A DNA stretch of 48,281 nt. Source: Priapulus caudatus (Eukaryota > Priapulida > Priapulimorpha > Priapulimorphida > Priapulidae). The number at the start of each line of letters is the position of its first letter. Position 1 is the first letter of the stretch. The position numbers and the translations under genes are program-made. The stretch spans positions 575,150 through 623,430 of the forward strand of contig NW_014577065.1 in NCBI RefSeq assembly GCF_000485595.1. The letters run 5' to 3'. Below the pieces are notes generated by a model, which saw only the letters and a program-made list of their open reading frames with translations, searched no databases and was not told the origin of the DNA. Shown here in pieces: positions 20,351 through 31,100 of this stretch.

Positions 20351-21528
20351 CCTTACGACTTGCAAATCAGAACTACCAACTGTATATATTTATAATTTCA
20401 TAACGTCTGGGATATATATAGGTCTAATGTCGAGAACTGATCTCACAAATAATCGCTGATTACGACGCACAAGTAATATCGCAGCATGGAAAAATCACGT
20501 GCGAATAATACACTTGTTTAGCTACATCTAACGTATAAATAAGTATTAATAACGAAAATACGAACAGAATGCGACCCATGGCGACCTCTAGTGAAAAAAT
20601 GTCTGCGTAGATAGTGCGAATGGGACATCTGGTGCGAGCTCAGTACGAGTCAGGGAGGGACCTCGTGTTAGAGGGATGAAGCCAGCACCAGTGAAACACA
20701 CTTCATTTGCATTCAACTTGGCGATGAAGAGACCACTCTGGAAAGCAATGAATTGAAATTGGCGCTAGACATGTGCTTAATTAATGTAACAATCTTGCCG
20801 AGGCAATTGACTTATCGTGGCAGTAACAATTATCGTGTTTCCTATTCCATCTGTGGTGACGTCAGCCGAAGCTTGATCATGAGTGTGAATGATATTTCAC
20901 TTCTTCGTGACATTTCACTCGGCGACACCGGGTGTCTATATATACTTTCCTAGCATTGGGAAATATTGTTCAACAATAATTATTGTTGGATATAACACCT
21001 GTCAGCCGTGCTGATTCCTCCAACGTCATGGCTTCGGTGATGTTTAATGTGAAATATAGTGTTGCGTTACATTCTCATTGTTACCCGATTTGACTATTGA
21101 TTCCCTGAACCTTTGTTTATGAATTTGTTGAAATATGCTTATTATTACTGCGTTGGACATGCATGCGCCCATTATTATCCATCAGAGATTGTTATCTCGC
21201 CAACAGTCATGGCGGTTAGTATTGTAAACTGTCTATTATAAATGATTTCTATGGTTCGTAGCCTCTTCTAGAATTATAAACGTGGGCTTTTGTACAACGG
21301 TGGCAGATGTAATTAAGCGTTACTGGTGCCTGCGCTCAGAGTAAATGGGGACATTAATGTACAACAACGCGTTTATGGTCAGCGTTGCCGGAGGAAAGGG
21401 CATGCACCATGCATTGGTTACCATGCGCATATTTGCGAAACGCAAAGGTTCGACATTTATAATTATATGCAGTAAGAATGGCACGATTTATGAAAGATAC
21501 CGCATTATTACAGCTCAGCAAGCGTTGA
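20351..21528. other. Intergenic sequence, no gene recognised
   Basis: Unique sequence; an attgttcaacaataattattgtt inverted stretch lies near 20964-20986 (two AACAATA/TATTGTT halves). Nothing else stands out. Confidence 0.4.
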
Positions 21529-21612
21529 TACATCGCCAGTAGCGACATCTATCGTTGAGTAATATACCAAATGCTAAAATTGATTAGTATTGGCCACCCA
21601 ATGCCATGTTAC

Positions 21613-21683
21613 CAGGAGTAAGATAATATAGGCCTATATTACCAGGAGTAAGATAATATATAACCTATATTATCTTACTCCTG
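21613..21683. mobile_element. 71-bp palindromic insertion in the left arm
   Basis: Starts CAGGAGTAAGATAATATA and ends with its exact complement. A second direct copy of the 18-mer lies inside at 21643-21660. It is flanked on both sides by the identical 7-mer ATGTTAC (21606-21612 and 21684-21690), as a target-site duplication would be. The 18-bp ends equal those of the 84-bp element at 11425-11508. Confidence 0.75.
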
Positions 21684-21720
21684 ATGTTACGAATAGCAAA
21701 ATGTAAACAAAGTATAGAAC

Positions 21721-21746
21721 AAAAAATAAATATGTATATATATATA

Positions 21747-21785
<39 letters not shown>

Positions 21786-21809
21786 ATATATATATATATA
21801 TATATATAT
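21721..21809. repeat. (AAAT)n and (TA)n microsatellites
   Basis: About ten AAAT units between two (TA)n runs, directly against the left end of the 248-bp MITE. Confidence 0.9.
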
Positions 21810-22054
21810 CAGGAGTAAATAATCACCCATTTAGATGCTGCAACAAGCTGAAAGGCCCAAAATCAACATTGCGTTTGAATACAATTTACAGCAATACAAC
21901 AGTAAATAGGTGCTGCACGATAAGTGAATAATAAGGGAAGGGAATGAGCGCAAGCACATCTACATTTTTCTTTTGATTTACGCTAAAATTTGAAGTGGAA
22001 AATTGGTAAAAACGAAGGAAAATGCGTGACAAACTCCTTTGTGATTATTTACTC

Positions 22055-22057
<3 letters not shown>
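21810..22057. mobile_element. 248-bp MITE with 17-bp terminal inverted repeats
   Basis: The left end CAGGAGTAAATAATCAC (21810-21826) is the exact reverse complement of the right end at 22041-22057. Both ends abut (TA)n tracts, so the duplication is hidden (TA or longer). There is no coding capacity; it depends on a transposase elsewhere. The ends are close to those of the 71- and 84-bp palindromes (CAGGAGTAA..ATAAT). Confidence 0.8.
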
Positions 22058-22098
<41 letters not shown>

Positions 22099-22140
22099 TT
22101 TTTTTGTTTTACTTTGTTTACTTGTTGCTATTCGTAACAT

Positions 22141-22174
22141 CAAGAGCTAATAATTAAGGTATTATTAGCTCTTG
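22141..22174. mobile_element. 34-bp palindromic insertion in the right arm
   Basis: CAAGAGCTAATAAT, six bases, then the perfect complement, ending CTCTTG. It is flanked by identical GTAACAT 7-mers (22134-22140 and 22175-22181), which are the complement of the ATGTTAC flanking the 71-bp palindrome in the other arm. It therefore occupies the homologous site with a different sequence. Confidence 0.75.
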
Positions 22175-22260
22175 GTAACATGGCACTGGGTGGCCAATAC
22201 AAATCAATTTTAGCATTTGGAATATTGCTCAAAGACAGATGTCGCCACTGGCGATGTGTA

Positions 22261-23689
22261 CTGTGTCATGGTTCTGAAGTACCAATACGTATTTGAACGT
22301 GGGCGATGACGAAGGTGATATAAACAATATATTTCCCAGAAACTGGATATCATCGAACTAGAATGGTCACAGGTTACAAACGCGCTTCAAATGCTCTATC
22401 GGTGTTTGGTTAGGTGAAATGCGCGACCCGTATTTGACATAAATGTGTAAACACTAAGCTGTCGATAATAGGATGATGGGATTTACTCTTATGCATGGGC
22501 ACTGGGCCTTTGCACTTGTTAATTGCAACAAAATCACATCTCGTATTTAGCGTATTCTAAGTTGATTTTGGCCGGACTAGAACCTTTTTATTATACGCTC
22601 GAGTAAAGGCTATGGGAATTGATTATAGGTACCTACTACTATGCGTACCACTATAGCAACGCATGCAATCGATGATTCTATCGCGAAATTACGGAATAGA
22701 TCATGCGAGAAGCTGCTTACTGGTTCAGCTTACATGCACGGTACATATTTTTCTGGTTTGCTGTTCTCGTAGGTTTGGCCTTCCACGATTATGACGTACG
22801 TCGCAAGCTACTGACTGCATTCGCAGAGCTGTGCAGAATGCCGACCGACAGCTCGCCAATGTTCAGCGAAGAATGACGATGATATTCGATTATAAGACTT
22901 ACTCGGTCAGCGAGAAAAGGCCTTTAACGACCGATAATTCCGAGACGCGGTTAAACGCGTCTGCGCGAAAGGCGAGAAAGTGTAAACTGCTCTAATGTAG
23001 CCGGCTCTAGGAAAACGTAGGCGCATGTCATCTATCGTTATCTGGCGATGCGGCTGCTGCCTAGCTAGAATCGCGATGACGTCGACGGACACGCGCGCAC
23101 CACGCAGCGTTCAAAGTGATTACGTCACCGTAAATAGTAAAAATAAAAAAAATATTTATATAGTGATTCTGTTCACCTTTTATGGTTAAATTGCTGCATT
23201 ATACTTCCTATTTTACTACATTGTTCGATGTGAACATACACTCGTGACTCATACATAGCTCATAGCAAGCAATTAATGTCAGGAACATAATATCAAATCT
23301 TCCAGGTTTTTTGGATTTTTAACTAGTTGAGGAAATCTTATCAGGTAAGAATTTGACGATACGTTTAGTCCCGTTAGTTCTTACTTTTAATGTAAAAAAA
23401 TGGCAACAAAAATTTCACAAATTTTACCATCAAAAATTCGTGACGTAGTCAATTTAAATCCACTCGCTCTTATGCTTTCCGTACCATTATCTCCACAGCC
23501 CGTGTTATACCTGAATTCTCTTCTTTTCGATTCTCTCATCGTCTCTATACCTCTTCCACTTCCCCCACTATTCTCCGAGATCCACATTTCTCACCCGACG
23601 TTCACCCACACCCGCCCAGTATTCACTATCCATCATCAGACTCCACATTTCTCCATCCGCCGTACACTCTTCCACACTACACAATGAAT
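22261..23689. other. Intergenic sequence, no gene recognised
   Basis: Unique sequence, CpG-richer at 22780-23110, AT-rich after. No conserved domain or splice-bounded frame was recognised. Confidence 0.4.
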
Positions 23690-24350
23690 TTTGCTTTCTT
23701 CACCCTCAACTGCATTTAATTCTTCGCTCTATACTATACACCTCGTCAGATGTCATTCTATCTCTCCACCCTTTCACCCTCAACCGCTACTTCTCCTCTA
23801 CCAACCACTCCTCCTCCACCTATCGCTCCCCTCCACCCACGGGCCACTGGACACCTCACCCATAACTTGCCCTCCTCCAAACACTCCCCCATCTATCCCA
23901 CCACCTACAGCCACCTGCCACTTCCCACTCAACCCAGTGAACCCACCACTCCCCATAACAAATATTTCCCATTTACTCACAACACCCTTTGCACACACCG
24001 CTCTCCCTCCAGCCAGTTTCTCACCACCCACACTTCCCCCTCCACCCACCACTCCTCCTAACCCACCACTACATCCACCTATTACTTCCCCTCCACTCAC
24101 AGCTCGATCCCTCCATCCACCACTCCTCCATCCACCCTCAACTCCCTTCCACCCCCACCCTCCACCCACCACTTTCTTCCACCCACTACATCCCCCTCCA
24201 CCCACCACTTCCCTTCTACCAACTATTCCTCCCTTCATCCACCACTTTTCCCCCACTCACCACTTCCCCTCTACCCAGCACTCCCGCGTCCACCCACAGC
24301 TTCCTCTCCATCTCCCACCCCACCTTCACTCCCTACACTACCCGCGAATA
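23690..24350. repeat. C-rich strand-asymmetric tract (CCACCCACTTCC-like)
   Basis: About 650 bases in which the plus strand is nearly devoid of G. It is made of degenerate CCACC, CACTTCCC and CTCCTCCA units. It looks like a decayed minisatellite. The Pro/Ser/Thr/His frames (and the Gly/Val/Trp frames opposite) are composition artefacts. Confidence 0.8.
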
Positions 24351-24552
24351 CACAACATCTGCCTGATAATAGCCTTAAACGCGGGGAGATGCGGGAGAGA
24401 AAGGTGAATGGGGATTAGGAAAGGCTGGCGAGTAGGCGACCGAAATAATTGGCGCCAAATGGCGGGCTGGTTGCGCGGCGCGCGCGTATACCTAAACGGA
24501 TTAAATACGCGTAGCCGCTCTGTTTATTTTTACACTGGGCGGAGAAAGCTAG

Positions 24553-24603
24553 ACAGAGACAGACACACAAAGAGCGAGAGAGAAAGAAAGAGAGGGAAAG
24601 TAG

Positions 24604-24673
<70 letters not shown>
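24553..24673. repeat. (GA)n microsatellite
   Basis: A pure GA run at about 24608-24673 preceded by a degenerate purine-rich stretch with GACAGACACACAAAGAG. Confidence 0.95.
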
Positions 24674-24675
<2 letters not shown>

Positions 24676-27219
24676 GTACACCGTGAACGTGAGGTAAGAT
24701 GAGTGATAGGATAGACACTGCGGTTTGTGTTTTCCACAAGCAGTCTTCAATTCGCAGCCGATAGTTAACGCAGGGCACCGGGCGCGCGCGTAAAAACGGT
24801 CTCGCCGTAAAACTGGCGCGCTCTCGCTCCGCGCTTGGCTCCGCGCCAGCACGTATGCCCATGCCGTCGCCGGTGTTTACCGTCTGCGATTCCTTCTGTT
24901 TTGACCGAAGCTAAAACTCGGCTATGCGGGTTCGGGCGCCGCGATGCGGTACGTATATACGCCACGGCACTTAAGTGCGCTGCCGCCGCACGGCGGATGG
25001 CGATGGAATGCCGGCGAATGAGTCCGCGAAATTGTCGCTAGCTAACACGTGCATGTCTCGTGTTTACAAGATGTGCGTCGTGACCAGATAGAAAGACGTA
25101 CGCTGCTGCACATGCTAGATCGGATGCTCGATGTGTAGTTTCGTCGCTGCCGAACACGTTGTTCAGCGTGATACAGCGGCCATGTTACTCGGCGGCGCGC
25201 AAGTGTTGGCATTTGATTTCATGCTAGATATCTTCGAGGCCTAGCTATCTGTCACCGGGTGCTGTTGTGTTAGGTCGTTGAACCTGTTTTGCCCTAAACC
25301 ACAGAGTTATCGCATGTGTAAACTATCAGGATATATTGCCTGCTGCCTTCTTTAAATGCTTCGATGTAGTGCTAGAGAGTTTTAAAAGGAATCGGAGTCT
25401 AATTCTCGTCACATGAGTTCAGTAGGTGATATTATTACTGCTTCGGCTTACTGCAATTAAGGATTCACAGAGTGTTGTATTCACTCGTACAAGGGACACT
25501 TTTATAGACCAACACTCAACATCGTAAAACGTAGACCAATGTACAATTAGGAGTTAATCTCAAAGCACACTAGGCAAACCGAACTACAATGAATCGAATG
25601 CGAATGAAGTGCAATTCGTTATTAAAGTGTTTTCTCATTGATGTGCCGGCGCACCCGTTTTTGTGATGATCTTGTTTTGGTCGGGTGTTTCCAGCTCATA
25701 ACACTGCCCGCAATTAAGCACAATATTAATTAATCCGCCACGCAATTAACGAGCATGGAAATGTGAAATACGCGGATGAAAACTCTCATTTATCTTCATT
25801 AGATGTAATTAGTAAACTTTATTTAACTTATCATTTGCATACCACTAGCAGGTTACTATATGAGGCATCGTAATCCCTCATATATATATATATATATATT
25901 TCTAACATGCGATATGGACAATGTTGCTACACTAACTGCTGATGATGCCACAAACACTTCGAAGACTCGATAAATGCTTCGGTGTGATTTTTATGTACTA
26001 AATAAAGCAGATAATCGTCGTAATGTTTCGCTGTTAGTATATTTGCAGCGCGTTAAGTTAAGAATTTGATAACAATTTTTATCTAACGTTTACAGTTAGA
26101 TGTCCCAGTGTGTGCTATATATATATATATATAATATTATATATGATACTCGATTACTCGTTGCTTTTCTTTGGTGCTTCAAAATGAGCGATTAATTACA
26201 GCAATCAGGTCGTTTATTATAATACGTGCTTTACACATCTTCTATGCTATGAATGCAATTATGTGAATAAAGTGTTTTAAATAAAATAATTATAAGGAGC
26301 GTCGGCAATTGTTGAGATACGCTGCATTGTAACAAAGTCACAATCGCCTGATTATCTAGTTATTCTAAAATTGTAAAATATACCTACCCTCATGCACTAT
26401 TTATATTATACATGCTTTTTAGTATTTTTACATCTATATATTATTATTGATTATATCATATGGTAACAAATTGGTTCTTTTACCTGAACTAAACATACAT
26501 GTGCAAAATATCACAATATTTTTATCACATGGTAACGTCTAATAAGTATACTAAAAACAATATTAACCAAGACTAACGTGAAATATAACATACATGTTTA
26601 ACGTAGACAAAAATGAACATGGACTTAAATTACATTACATAATATTCGTGCGCCGTGTTAATGGCCCCAAACAAACCTTTTAATTACATTAACCACTACT
26701 TTTAATACTTAAATAATCACCTATTAACAGTCATTGTATGTGTTGGGTGATTACACGCGCGCGCGTGTGTGTATCTGGGTGGAATCTGTGTTTTTATGTA
26801 CGCATATAGATACGCATGCATATACTCATATATATATATGTTTCACTATAGTGCGGCACCCAACATTGCCAGAGTTCTCATTTCTCGCCTCAATCGAGCT
26901 TACATATTCGCTAATTATCGTTTAGCACTGACACACGAGTAACGTTAAACAGGAACTTCGCCACATTGCTCTATTTTAAGCCGTTATTGTCAGAGGTCAT
27001 AGTGATGACGCGCAGTGACGAGCACGTCACGTGGCATAGTCTTTACCGCTCCTCTGACCTTGAACCCAATTGAATGGCTGTCATGCTATATTTTTCTCAG
27101 CAGTGGGTGTCTCTGATGTCTTCCGTCCTTTGCTGCTATCATTGCCTCCTGACGTTAGCTTCCTTATGATGACATCCACGCGGTGGCCTTCCAACAATGC
27201 CTTCCTTCAAATACATCCC
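24674..27219. other. 3' flank of the PRDM14-like gene; CpG-rich patch, no other gene
   Basis: A CpG-rich segment at 24760-25060 could be regulatory, but I found no exon in it. The rest is AT-rich with short (TA)n runs (25880-25898, 26119-26134, 26829-26840). The first minus-strand AATAAA below the PRDM stop codon that I noticed is near 26213, about 1 kb away. The 3' UTR of the gene must lie within this stretch. Confidence 0.4.
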
Positions 27220-27358
27220 TTACGATTGCTTCTTCGTCGCTGCGGCTGGAGTCTTGGTCTCTGTTCCGTCGCTAGGCTTCGCGGGGCACTCTCCTGGTAC
27301 CTTCTGGTGGCGGCTGAGTTGCGCCGACTGTGAAAACATCGCATTGCACTGCTCGCAT
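27220..27358 (-). CDS. PRDM14: PRDM14-like last exon: final zinc finger and C-terminus
   Basis: The acceptor (TGCGTTTTACAG) ends at 27359. The first base A completes a Lys codon begun by AA at the end of the previous exon, giving ...GERPFK then CEQCNAMFSQSAQLSRHQ. The finger is C2H-type with a closing Cys (HQKVPGEC) rather than a second His, as I recall for the last finger of vertebrate PRDM14. A short tail rich in Lys, Thr and Ala ends at TAA (27222-27220). The exon is 139 bp, 45 codons plus stop. It is too short to stand out as a free reading frame and was found by splice phase and motif. Confidence 0.85.
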
Positions 27359-27489
27359 CTGTAAAACGCAGTAAACACATCGTAGGGCCGTGGTGCGTCG
27401 AGGGTAATAGCCCGAGAGTACGCGTGCGTACATACCGACGTTACGTGATTGCATCGCGAGGCATCTCAACGATCTCGCGTGTCCTCGTG

Positions 27490-27494
27490 TGTGT

Positions 27495-27586
<92 letters not shown>

Positions 27587-27680
27587 TGTCGTATCGTGTG
27601 TGCGTGTCGTGTGTTTGGGTGTGTATGTTGTGTGCGTGTGTGTGTGTGTGTGTGGGTGTGTGTGTGTGTGTGTGTGTGTA
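27490..27680. repeat. (GT)n microsatellite in the last intron
   Basis: About 50 GT units at 27490-27585, then a second degenerate GT block to 27680, filling a third of the 601-bp intron between the last two PRDM14-like exons. Confidence 0.95.
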
Positions 27681-27959
27681 CGTGCGCTCGTGCGTGCATG
27701 CGTGCTAGCGTGCATTCACACCCGCGTGCATGACTGCGTACGTTTACGTTAGCGTGTGCGTGTGTGGATGCCTCATCCGCCCATGATCGGAACGTGCTAC
27801 AATGCTGGAGGTGGTGTTGCCCGTTGTGACCCATGACGCGCTGAGGCCACGCACACCCTTCAACTATTCTTCTATTAGTACAATGGGACGGCGTTGATTA
27901 ACCGCGGCATTGGGCGAGCCTTGTCGGCCCCTAAAGGCGTCCCGCACTCATATACGTAC

Positions 27960-28126
27960 TTAAAGGGTCGCTCGCCCGTGTGCGTGCGCATGTGATTCTT
28001 CAGCGTCGTCGTGCCGGCGAATGCGCGTCCGCAAAACCCGCAGCGGAACGGCCGCTCGCTCGTGTGCGTGACGACGTGATTCCGGAGTTCTGAGGCGTGC
28101 ACGTAGGCCGCCGTGCAGTGTCCGCA
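27960..28126 (-). CDS. PRDM14: PRDM14-like exon: zinc fingers 2 and 3
   Basis: The acceptor (CCGGCCACCACAG) ends at 28127 and the donor is GTACGT at 27959. The exon starts in phase 0, directly continuing ...NPDRPYQ from the previous exon as [21 protein letters not shown], a complete C2H2 finger. The linker TSERPFR and finger [21 protein letters not shown] follow, then the canonical linker TGERPFK. 167 bp; it ends after two bases of the Lys codon. DNA-binding part of the protein. The finger 2 sequence [10 protein letters not shown] is unusual in its first half but keeps both Cys and both His. Confidence 0.92.
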
Positions 28127-28139
28127 CTGTGGTGGCCGG

Positions 28140-31100
28140 AGGAAAAGAAAACACGCACGAAATTAATTGTAACGTATATTTCCCGAATGGCGTTAGTGAA
28201 GTGGTGAGTGACGATCCGTGCTATCCTGTAGTACGCAGAGGTTACCTGGTAATTAATAATGATTCCCGATCACTAAAAGGCGACATGATTGGTGAATCAA
28301 CATTTAACGTTAATATACTGAGAATTGGCATTTTGAAATAACGCAATACGATTCCCGACTCCCTAACAAAAAATCTATATTAATGTGTTAAAGACTGCGC
28401 GCGAGCATTTTAGGAGGGATGATGAAATTGTGCTAACAGCTTAATATTTGGCCCCGTTCGGGAGTAAGGAGGCCATGCTATGACAATCTGACTAAACCCA
28501 ATTAATGAGTTAGTTATTGAAAAGACATTAAACAAGAATTCATTTGTTTAATGTATATCAACAATTAGACACATTAAGAAAATTTCAATACTAATTATAG
28601 CATTCTCTTCGTGGATATCAGGTCAGCGACGAACATAATATCATGAGACATCCATCACATCATAACTGGATATTGAACAGTCAACCTCCGTCGACTAATT
28701 ATAACCTATCACCTTTTTGTAAAAACAACTCGACTTTTTGACAGAATAAAGCTGTTTATAAATATGTAATAAAAGATCGGGTGTGACGAAGCCGAAGTTG
28801 AGATTTAGGTAAAAGCAACACTGATAAATAATTGCTCTGAATACTTTTCATGTGTTGAAGCTCATGGTCTCTGTCAACCCGTCAGCTGAACAGCGCCTAC
28901 ACCAAGATATTAAAACTGCACGCATCGTTGTATGGATGAACATGCCAATATACGGGACCACATCTCTACCTGTCCTCGCCATGCCATGTAGTCCCAAATT
29001 CCCATGCCCCATAATGCATTATGAATTAGTGAACATGTTGCGTGTAGAGATTGACAGCTCGTTGATGACGCGCGGTAATAGAAGCTACCGATTGAAATCG
29101 CGCAGGCCCTGCACCACGCGTACACTGCCGCTACTGTTGATACTGCTGTCGCTGTGTAAGCTTCAGCGATCCACACCGACGTCAGCGCTGAACGCGTCCG
29201 AAAAAACTACGACACTGAAAACATCTCCGCGTCAAAGTCGCGTCGAATGATGCGCGCGTGAAAAACCAGAAACGATGGTTCTTTAGGCGCGCAGACGCCG
29301 TGTCATCGGCAATATCAAAAACGCCATTGAAAACTTTCCAAACTCTCTAGTACGGCACTTAGTCGAGAAAATACGAGAGCGGGACAATAAAATGGCCGCG
29401 AGCGATTTATCGCGTGAGCGCCGGCTCGCCTCCGGCTTGTCAACAGCGATCCCGTAGACCCGTAATCACGACACGATGCCGCTCTGCTAGCGCTCTAATG
29501 CATGCCGCTGTGCCCGCTCGGAGAGCAGTCACGGAGACCTTGTTTAAAGCTGTTTGATCACGTAAAGTAGACGACGACCCGACGACCCGTCGTAAAGGAG
29601 CTGTCGTCACGCACACGACGTGTCCGCCTCTATACGCGCCGCGCCGTGCGAATTCCGTCGCGTGACATGCCATGTAGACGTCGACGAAAATAGTTAGGTT
29701 GTTCATTTCTTCTTGGTGAATATTTCCTCACTTGAAATTCGTTCTTAAACACGCGCTTTTCGAACCTGCCGCGTGACATGCCGACTGGTGCTGAGACGTT
29801 TTTTGCTCGCGCGGAGTAACTGTCAGAACGACAACGCGCCAGTCTTTATATTATAGCGAACACACGTGAGGCGACGCCGCCTGATCGCCAGTGGAGCGCA
29901 AGCCGCATACTGAGGAGGAAAATAAACATTTCATTGGCTTCTATTGCGCCTCGGGGGCTCGAAGAGAACATCATCCCTCGATCGGAGGACGTCGATGTAG
30001 GCTGGTGGTTTCTGCCGCTGTCGTGATCGCGCTTCTTTAATCGCACACTCGGCGTCGGTCACGCGTCCCTGCTTCGCCCCCCCCCGCCGCCTTTCTCTCA
30101 AAAGGAAAACGCGCCTACTCCCAGCGGCTACCGGGAAAAATCTGTAAACCACCGTATGGCCTTTCAGCACGTGGGTCTGTTTACCACGATGATCAACCCT
30201 AGGGTGCGAGCCGACGAGAGCCCAACAATAAACCGATCTTAATAGCCGTGCATTTGCTCATATACGTGTCTTTGAGTGTCCAGACTAAAACCTGCAATAA
30301 CTCTTGCAATATGCCCCCGGGGGCGCGTGTGCTATTTTACGGATGTCGGAGAAGAACAAAGGCCATATTACGGGGGAAAAAACTTGCAATGACCATACTA
30401 AATCTGCACGCTCACGAATTTTTCGTGGTTTGCAGGCTTTCGCGCCCGTGTTTTTTTATTGATTCTTGCTAGTCCTCCCCTTGTTATAAGATATAAAACA
30501 TAACCCCTTTGTGCGGCGTATAGAAGTGAATCGAAAGCCTGCGAGTTTCCTTCGTCGGGCAACTGTTCTTCATAAAACGATCCTCGGCGGAGGTAAAAGA
30601 GCATGAAAGAAACCGAGAAACGATTTTATGTTTGCATCAACATGTTCCCTGCTCGGCGCGCACGCAACTAAAGCGACGTCGAGGTTGCGGTTTGGGATCA
30701 GAAGTGCGTAAAAACAGTTTTATGTCCGCGCGCGTAAAAGGCGAGAGTTTGAGAAAAACTTGCGGATTGCAAATAGAGGTGGTAAAGGTAGCTTGCGCTA
30801 CGCTTCGATGGTCTTATGCCTTCTTATTAAGACATGTCCACGACGTTCTCTGGTGTGTACAAACACGCGTGCGCGCACACGCACACGCGCACACTCGCCC
30901 AAGGCGACGTTTATGGACATATGGTTAGGGTAAACATATTTTCAGGACAAAACGACTCACTAATTTTAATCATACATACATTATTTTGCTCCATACGCTC
31001 AGAAATTTGCATCTGCGTTCGTTGCATTGCCGGATTAAGTAAGAGGAATTATCATCTAGCCTGAAGATTAACTGAGACGTTTTTCAAATAAAATTTCAGC

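Larger units (their letters stand above)
21529..22260. mobile_element. 732-bp inverted-repeat element with nested insertions
   Basis: Bases 21529-21735 are the reverse complement of about 22100-22260, from ACATCGCCAGT at the outside to the GTAAACAAAGTA region inside. Each arm is broken at the same site (after ATGTTAC) by a different small palindrome (21613-21683 and 22141-22174). The centre holds (AAAT)n, (TA)n and a 248-bp MITE. The outer ends are themselves nearly palindromic (TCGCCACTGGCGA). It encodes no protein, so it is a foldback or MITE-type element. Confidence 0.75.

Noticed and set aside
23691-24407. A 238-codon Pro/Ser/His frame, mucin- or extensin-like
   Set aside because: Strand-asymmetric C-rich repeat; the composition alone explains the lack of stops.
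25925-25975. CTGATGATG and CTGATGACAG strings (also at 31436) as further hammerhead cores
   Set aside because: No matching GAAAC or stem II at the right distance.
28852-29250. A 132-codon frame in the PRDM14-like intron
   Set aside because: No recognisable domain, no repeat in its favour, and the opposite strand is also open.
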